A DNA stretch of 64,000 bases, from positions 124,001-188,000 of the forward strand of contig NZ_JABBGE010000011.1 in assembly GCF_012927245.1 (NCBI RefSeq), read 5' to 3'. How positions within the stretch are numbered: position 1 is the first letter of the stretch; each line of letters starts with the position of its first letter. Below, piece after piece: positions 59,687-64,000 of the stretch. Below the pieces are notes generated by a model. It was given only the letters and a program-made list of their open reading frames with translations, was not told the origin of the DNA and searched no databases. The DNA comes from Streptomyces sp. R302 (GTDB lineage Bacteria > Actinomycetota > Actinomycetes > Streptomycetales > Streptomycetaceae). A program made the translations under genes and the position numbers.

Positions 59687-59836
59687 TGACGTACTCCCGA
59701 TTCGAGTCGATCCCCCGACTTCCTACATCAGCTTGTCGTGGCCCGGGACCCCCTGTCAGTGCATTACGTCACGAAACGGACAGGTATTTTGGCCGGGCGT
59801 TTAGTCCCATACCAGCTCTGACCTGGGAAAACGAAC

Positions 59837-59869
59837 TCCCCCGGGATGTATGTCACATCCTGGGGGAGA
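59837..59869 (-). terminator. Terminator of the thiolase gene
   Basis: CTCCCCCGGGATGT (59837-59850) and ACATCCTGGGGGAG (59856-59869) form a 14-bp stem with one G-U pair and a 5-nt loop, about 90 nt beyond the thiolase stop on the minus strand. Confidence 0.85.
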
Positions 59870-59955
59870 TTCGGTCACGGCTTGGACGCGGGGTGGTTGA
59901 CGCGTTCGGCGAGTGGAGAGCGCAGCCCCCCCCGCAGCCCCGCGCGGCCGTACTG

Positions 59956-61176
59956 CTAGCTGAGGCGCTCGATGACCATGGCCATGCCCTGGCCGCCGCC
60001 GACGCACATGGTCTCCAGGCCGAACTGCTTGTCGTGGAACTGGAGGCTGTTGATCAGGGTGCCGGTGATGCGGGCGCCCGTCATGCCGAAGGGGTGGCCG
60101 ACGGCGATGGCGCCGCCGTTGACGTTCACCTTGTCCAGGTCCAGGCCGAGCTCCTGGTAGGAGGGGATGACCTGGGCGGCGAAGGCCTCGTTGATCTCGG
60201 CGAGGTCGATGTCGCCGACGGTGAGGCCGGCGCGCGCGATGGCCTGCTTCGACGCCTCGACCGGGCCGAGGCCCATGATCTCGGGGGAGAGGCCGGAGAC
60301 GCCGGTGGAGACGATCCGGGCCAGCGGGGTCAGGCCGAGCTCGCGGGCCTTGGTGTCCGACATGATGACGAGCGCGGCGGCGCCGTCGTTCAGCGGGCAG
60401 CAGTTGCCGGCGGTGACCAGGCCGTCGGGGCGGAAGACCGGCTTGAGGCCCTGCACGCCCTCCAGGGTGACGCCGGCGCGCGGGCCGTCGTCCGTGGCGA
60501 CGACCGTGCCGTCCGGGGTCGTCACCGGGGTGATCTCGCGCTCCCAGAAGCCGTTCTTGATGGCCTGCTCGGCGAGGTTCTGCGAGCGGACGCCGAACTC
60601 GTCCATCTCCTGGCGGCTGATGCCCTTCCAGCGGGCGAGGTTCTCCGCGGTCTGGCCCATGGCGATGTACGCGTCGGGGACGAGGCCGTCCTCGCGCGGG
60701 TCGTGCCAGGTGGAGCCCTCGGAGGCGGCGACGGCCGCGGTGCGGGCCTCGGCCTCGGCGAAGAACGGGTTGTGGGTGTCGGGCCACGAGTCCGAGTTGC
60801 CCCGGGCGAAGCTGGACACCATCTCGACGCCCGCCGAGATGAAGACGTCGCCCTCGCCCGCCTTGATCGCGTGCAGCGCCATGCGGGAGGTCTGCAGCGA
60901 GGAGGAGCAGTAGCGGGTGATGGTGCAGCCCGGCAGGTGGTCCATGCCCATCTGCACGGCGACGATCCGGCCCAGGTTGTTGCCCTGCTCGCCGCCCGGG
61001 AGGCCGCAGCCCAGCATCAGGTCGTCGATGTCGCGCGGGTCCAGCTCGGGGACCTTGGCGAGCGCGGCCTGGATGATCGTGGCCGTGAGGTCGTCGGGGC
61101 GCAGGTCCTTCAGGGAGCCCTTGAAGGCCCGGCCGATGGGGGAACGGGCGGTCGAGACGATCACGGCTTCGGGCAT
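59956..61176 (-). CDS. Thiolase (acetyl-CoA C-acyltransferase, FadA type)
   Basis: 406-residue cytosolic thiolase joining or splitting acyl-CoA and acetyl-CoA in beta-oxidation or acetoacetyl-CoA metabolism. It starts MPEAVIVSTARSPIGRAFKG. The nucleophilic Cys90 is in ITRYCSSSLQ, the conserved Asn/Glu region is INEAFAAQ, His in GHPFGMTGARI and the second Cys in CVGGGQGMAM. The ATG at 61176 begins the family N-terminus; 12 in-frame codons upstream are excluded. No other beta-oxidation gene is adjacent. A TetR-type palindrome about 100 nt upstream may control it. Confidence 0.95.
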   Translation of the reverse strand: MPEAVIVSTARSPIGRAFKGSLKDLRPDDLTATIIQAALAKVPELDPRDIDDLMLGCGLPGGEQGNNLGRIVAVQMGMDHLPGCTITRYCSSSLQTSRMALHAIKAGEGDVFISAGVEMVSSFARGNSDSWPDTHNPFFAEAEARTAAVAASEGSTWHDPREDGLVPDAYIAMGQTAENLARWKGISRQEMDEFGVRSQNLAEQAIKNGFWEREITPVTTPDGTVVATDDGPRAGVTLEGVQGLKPVFRPDGLVTAGNCCPLNDGAAALVIMSDTKARELGLTPLARIVSTGVSGLSPEIMGLGPVEASKQAIARAGLTVGDIDLAEINEAFAAQVIPSYQELGLDLDKVNVNGGAIAVGHPFGMTGARITGTLINSLQFHDKQFGLETMCVGGGQGMAMVIERLS

Positions 61177-61275
61177 CACGGCTCCAGGGGGCTGGTGGAC
61201 GGTCGGACTCAAGGGGAAGTTACCTGCACGTACCGCACGGGGTCATCGGGATCGACGTGTGACGAGGGCCTCTTT

Positions 61276-61289
61276 TCTAAGCGCTTGCT
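61276..61289. promoter_or_regulatory. KstR2/FadR-like operator candidate upstream of the thiolase
   Basis: TCTAAGCGCTTGCT (61276-61289) is a partial palindrome around AAGCGCTT. On the minus strand it reads AGCAAGCGCTTAGA, near the ANCAAGNNCTTGNT pattern of TetR-type lipid regulators, with two mismatches. It is about 100 nt before the thiolase start. Confidence 0.4.
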
Positions 61290-62407
61290 CAGGTGTGGGG
61301 GGAGTCGTGGGGCAGCGGCTCGGGGTGCGGCCCCTGACGGGACTCCCGTACGTCCCCGGGGGCCGCGCCCTCCGCCTCCGCGCCCTCCGCCTCCGCCTCC
61401 GCGCTCTGCGCCTCCGCGGCCTCGGCCTCCGCCGCCTCCGTCAGCCGCCGCCGGCGCCGGTGCTTCAGGAGCGCCCACGGGGCCCGGGCCCCGGTCACCT
61501 CGGTGCCCGCCTGCTTCGCCGCCTCGGCCGCCGCCTTCGCCACCGGCAGCATGTCCTCCCGGCGGCCCGGCTCCAGCCGGTCGGGCTCCGGCCACACGCC
61601 GAGCGCGGCGCACAGGGTCGGCAGCACGGCCATCGCCGCCGTCGCGTACCCCTCCGCCGACGGGTGGAAGAGGTCCACCCCGAACATCTCCCGCGGGTTC
61701 GCCGCGAACTCCGGGCCCAGCAGGTCGCCGAGCGACACCGTCCGCCCGCCCTGCTCCACCACCACGATCGTCTGCGCCGCCGCCAGCTGCCGGGAGGCCC
61801 GCCGGGCCAGCCAGCGCAGCGGCTGGTAGACCGGCTCGATCGTGCCCAGGTCCGGGCAGGTGCCGACCACCACCTCCGCCCCGGCCGTCCGCAGCCGCCG
61901 CACCGCCGCCGCCAGGAGCCGTACCGACTCCGTCGCCGGCATCCGGTGCGTCACGTCGTTCGCCCCGATCATGATCACGCAGACGTCCGGCGGGCCCAGC
62001 GGCTGCGCGAGCAGCAGCGACACCTGCCGCTCCAGATCGTCCGAGCGGGCCCCCGACAGCGCCACGTTCTTCAGCACCACCGGGCGCTCCGCGACCGCCG
62101 CGAGCCCCGAGGCGAGCAGCGCGCCCGGCGTCTGACCCGCCCGGCGCACCCCCTGTCCGGCGGCCGTGGAATCACCCAGAAGGGCCAGCCGGAGCGGGTC
62201 CTCCGTGCCGAAGGTCCTGCCGTAGAGCCCGTCCACCGCCGGCGGCAGGGGCGCCGTCCCCGTGCCCACCGTCCGCTTCGCGAGCTGTGCCTCCGCCAGC
62301 AGGATCCCGACCGCGGCCACGCCGATCAGGCCGATGCTCCCGCCGCCGTACGCCGCTCCCGCCGCGATCCGGCGCGCCACCCTCGCCCTGGACATCTCGG
62401 GCGTCAC
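61289..62407 (-). CDS. SGNH/GDSL hydrolase, membrane-anchored or exported
   Basis: 372-residue esterase/lipase-type hydrolase. A basic start precedes one hydrophobic helix (about residues 18-40, GGGSIGLIGVAAVGILLAEA). The SGNH blocks are LALLGDSTAAGQG (block I, catalytic Ser about 76), NVALSGARSDDL (block II), IMIGANDVTHRM (block III, Asn) and GVDLFHPSAEGYATAA (block V, Asp/His). A long charged Ala/Glu/Pro tail (about 320-372) with EAEAAEAQSAEAE follows. It likely acts on acyl esters outside the membrane. The stop is close to the thiolase promoter region. Confidence 0.93.
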   Translation of the reverse strand: MTPEMSRARVARRIAAGAAYGGGSIGLIGVAAVGILLAEAQLAKRTVGTGTAPLPPAVDGLYGRTFGTEDPLRLALLGDSTAAGQGVRRAGQTPGALLASGLAAVAERPVVLKNVALSGARSDDLERQVSLLLAQPLGPPDVCVIMIGANDVTHRMPATESVRLLAAAVRRLRTAGAEVVVGTCPDLGTIEPVYQPLRWLARRASRQLAAAQTIVVVEQGGRTVSLGDLLGPEFAANPREMFGVDLFHPSAEGYATAAMAVLPTLCAALGVWPEPDRLEPGRREDMLPVAKAAAEAAKQAGTEVTGARAPWALLKHRRRRRLTEAAEAEAAEAQSAEAEAEGAEAEGAAPGDVRESRQGPHPEPLPHDSPHT

Positions 62408-62527
62408 CTCCTCCGAGCCGTACCGGTCCCACAGCTCCTTCGGGTCCGTTCAGGGTCTACCTGCCCCGAAAGGCGTCCCGACTACGCATACGCTGGCCAC
62501 ACCATTACGGAGACCCCGGAGAACACG

Positions 62528-63910
62528 GTGCAATTCCACGACTCGATGATCAGCCTCGTCGGCAACACCCCGCTGGTGAAGCTCAACAACGTGACGGCAG
62601 GCATTCAGGCCACCGTCCTCGCCAAGGTCGAGTACTTCAACCCGGGCGGGTCGGTCAAGGACCGCATCGCGCTGCGGATGATCGAGGCGGCCGAGCAGAG
62701 CGGCGAGCTGAAGCCCGGCGGCACCATCGTCGAGCCCACGTCGGGCAACACCGGTGTCGGCCTGGCGATCGTGGCCCAGCAGAAGGGCTACAAGTGCATC
62801 TTCGTCTGCCCGGACAAGGTGTCCCTCGACAAGATCAACGTGCTGCGGGCGTACGGCGCCGAGGTGGTCGTCTGCCCCACCGCCGTCGACCCCGAGCACC
62901 CGGACTCGTACTACAACGTCTCCGACCGCCTGGTCCGCGAGACGCCCGGCGCCTGGAAGCCCGACCAGTACTCGAACCCGAACAACCCGCGCTCGCACTA
63001 CGAGACCACCGGTCCCGAGCTGTGGGAGCAGACGGAGGGGAAGATCACCCACTTCGTCGCGGGCGTCGGCACCGGCGGCACCATCTCCGGCACCGGCAAC
63101 TACCTCAAGGAGGTCAGCGGCGGCAAGGTCGAGGTGATCGGCGCCGACCCCGAGGGCTCCGTCTACTCCGGCGGCTCCGGCCGTCCGTACCTGGTCGAGG
63201 GCGTCGGCGAGGACTTCTGGCCCACCGCCTACGACCGCAACGTCACCGACCGGATCGTCGCGGTCTCCGACAAGGACTCCTTCCAGATGACCCGCCGCCT
63301 CGCCAAGGAGGAGGGCCTCCTGGTGGGCGGCTCCTGCGGCATGGCCGTCGTCGCCGCCCTGGAGGTCGCCAAGGACCTCGGCCCCGACGACGTCGTCGTC
63401 GTCCTGCTGCCGGACTCGGGCCGCGGCTACATGTCGAAGATCTTCAGCGACGAGTGGATGGCCGGCCACGGCTTCCTGGAGGACACCACCACCGCCACCG
63501 TCGCCGACGTCCTGCGGCACAAGTCGGGCGGCCTGCCGTCCCTCGTCCACATGCACCCGGACGAGACCGTCGGCCAGGCCATCGAGGTGCTGCGCGAGTA
63601 CGGCGTCTCCCAGATGCCGATCGTGAAGCCGGGCGCCGGCCACCCCGACGTCATGGCCGCCGAGGTGATCGGCTCCGTCGTGGAGCGCGAGCTCCTGGAC
63701 CACCTCTTCACCCGGAAGGCGCAGCTGGGGGACCCGCTGGAGGACCACATGTCCGCGCCGCTGCCGCAGGTCGGCTCCGGTGAGCCGGTCGCCGACCTGA
63801 TGTCGGTCCTCGGCGACGCCGACGCCGCCATCGTCCTCGTCGAGGGCAAGCCGACCGGCGTCGTCAGCCGCCAGGACCTGCTGGCCTTCCTGGCCGGCGG
63901 CGGCAAGTAA
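62528..63910 (+). CDS. cbs: Cystathionine beta-synthase
   Basis: 460-residue PLP enzyme that condenses serine and homocysteine to cystathionine (reverse transsulphuration). The PLP Lys is in FNPGGSVKDR (K44). Substrate loop EPTSGNTGVGLA (about 73), PLP phosphate loop GVGTGGTISGTG (about 185) and LLPDSGRGYMSK (about 295) are present. Two C-terminal CBS domains follow (about 330-395 and 410-458), with GVSQMPIV and PTGVVSRQDLLAFL. There is no haem domain. The GTG at 62528 has GGAG 6 nt upstream; TACGCT at 62489-62494 is a possible -10. Confidence 0.95.
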   Translation: MQFHDSMISLVGNTPLVKLNNVTAGIQATVLAKVEYFNPGGSVKDRIALRMIEAAEQSGELKPGGTIVEPTSGNTGVGLAIVAQQKGYKCIFVCPDKVSLDKINVLRAYGAEVVVCPTAVDPEHPDSYYNVSDRLVRETPGAWKPDQYSNPNNPRSHYETTGPELWEQTEGKITHFVAGVGTGGTISGTGNYLKEVSGGKVEVIGADPEGSVYSGGSGRPYLVEGVGEDFWPTAYDRNVTDRIVAVSDKDSFQMTRRLAKEEGLLVGGSCGMAVVAALEVAKDLGPDDVVVVLLPDSGRGYMSKIFSDEWMAGHGFLEDTTTATVADVLRHKSGGLPSLVHMHPDETVGQAIEVLREYGVSQMPIVKPGAGHPDVMAAEVIGSVVERELLDHLFTRKAQLGDPLEDHMSAPLPQVGSGEPVADLMSVLGDADAAIVLVEGKPTGVVSRQDLLAFLAGGGK

Positions 63911-64000
63911 CCGCCCGGAGGGTTCCGTGCGGGTGTTCGCGCGGGCGTTCGCGCAAACGGTACGAGTGCGTCACGTCCGCGCAGCACCCGCTTAACACGC

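Noticed and set aside
63911..64000. Start of another gene at the right edge.
   Set aside because: Only 90 bp remain, with no credible start or frame.

Overview
This window is a piece of a Streptomyces (or very close relative) chromosome. The DNA is GC-rich with strong third-position GC. Many starts are GTG, and several have a TANNNT -10 hexamer 6-7 nt upstream, as in leaderless transcripts. Two Rpf-type secreted hydrolase genes lie together, and a c-di-AMP (ydaO-type) leader precedes the second. A tRNA-Leu with anticodon TAA matches the developmental tRNA bldA. From memory, the order mfd ... mazG - P450 - rpf - rpf - eno - FtsB/DivIC-like - DUF501 - ppx - NDH-2 - cfa - ABC transporter - tRNA-Leu(UAA) - thiolase - cbs resembles the core region around SCO3077-SCO3111 of S. 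coelicolor. I could not check this by alignment.

Layout. 1-0.43 kb: the N-terminal part of a TnpB-type transposon nuclease, cut by the window edge. 0.7-4.0 kb: an ABC exporter (ATPase + FtsX/MacB permease). 4.3-7.8 kb: mfd. 7.9-10.5 kb: an HNH lipoprotein, a GNAT-like protein, a small membrane protein and a tethered BMP-like binding protein. 10.7-21.8 kb: a 3574-residue secreted RHS/YD-repeat polymorphic toxin with LamG inserts, a Lys/Arg-rich helix-like segment, a Hint domain and an unassigned C-terminal toxin, followed with ATGA overlap by a probable immunity gene. 21.9-29.8 kb: a duplicated-domain membrane-anchored protein, an HTH-N6-adenine methylase, a Ser/Thr kinase operon, a VOC protein, small membrane proteins and an HTH protein.

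29.8-33.4 kb is an accessory patch. It holds a decayed reading frame, a lipoprotein pair, a methyltransferase enclosed by perfect 19-bp terminal inverted repeats of an IS5-like element with a transposase remnant, an NTF2-like protein and an IS630 transposase remnant. 33.4-42 kb: a choice-of-anchor A surface protein, a YfhO-like membrane protein divergent from a GT2 glycosyltransferase, a SurA-like lipoprotein, mazG and a flavohaemoprotein. 42-44 kb: a cytochrome P450 preceded in the same frame by about 240 residues of collagen-like Gly-X-Y repeats.

44-64 kb is mostly core. Two Rpf/LysM proteins (cell-wall remodelling on germination) are followed by the cluster eno - ftsB/divIC-like - DUF501 - ppx. 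Then come type II NADH dehydrogenase with Rex-like palindromes upstream, cyclopropane-fatty-acid synthase, a second MacB/FtsX-type ABC exporter paralogous to the first, bldA, a Bax inhibitor-1 protein, two hypothetical proteins, a thiolase, a GDSL hydrolase and cystathionine beta-synthase. Convergent gene pairs are usually separated by strong GC hairpins that could work in both directions.
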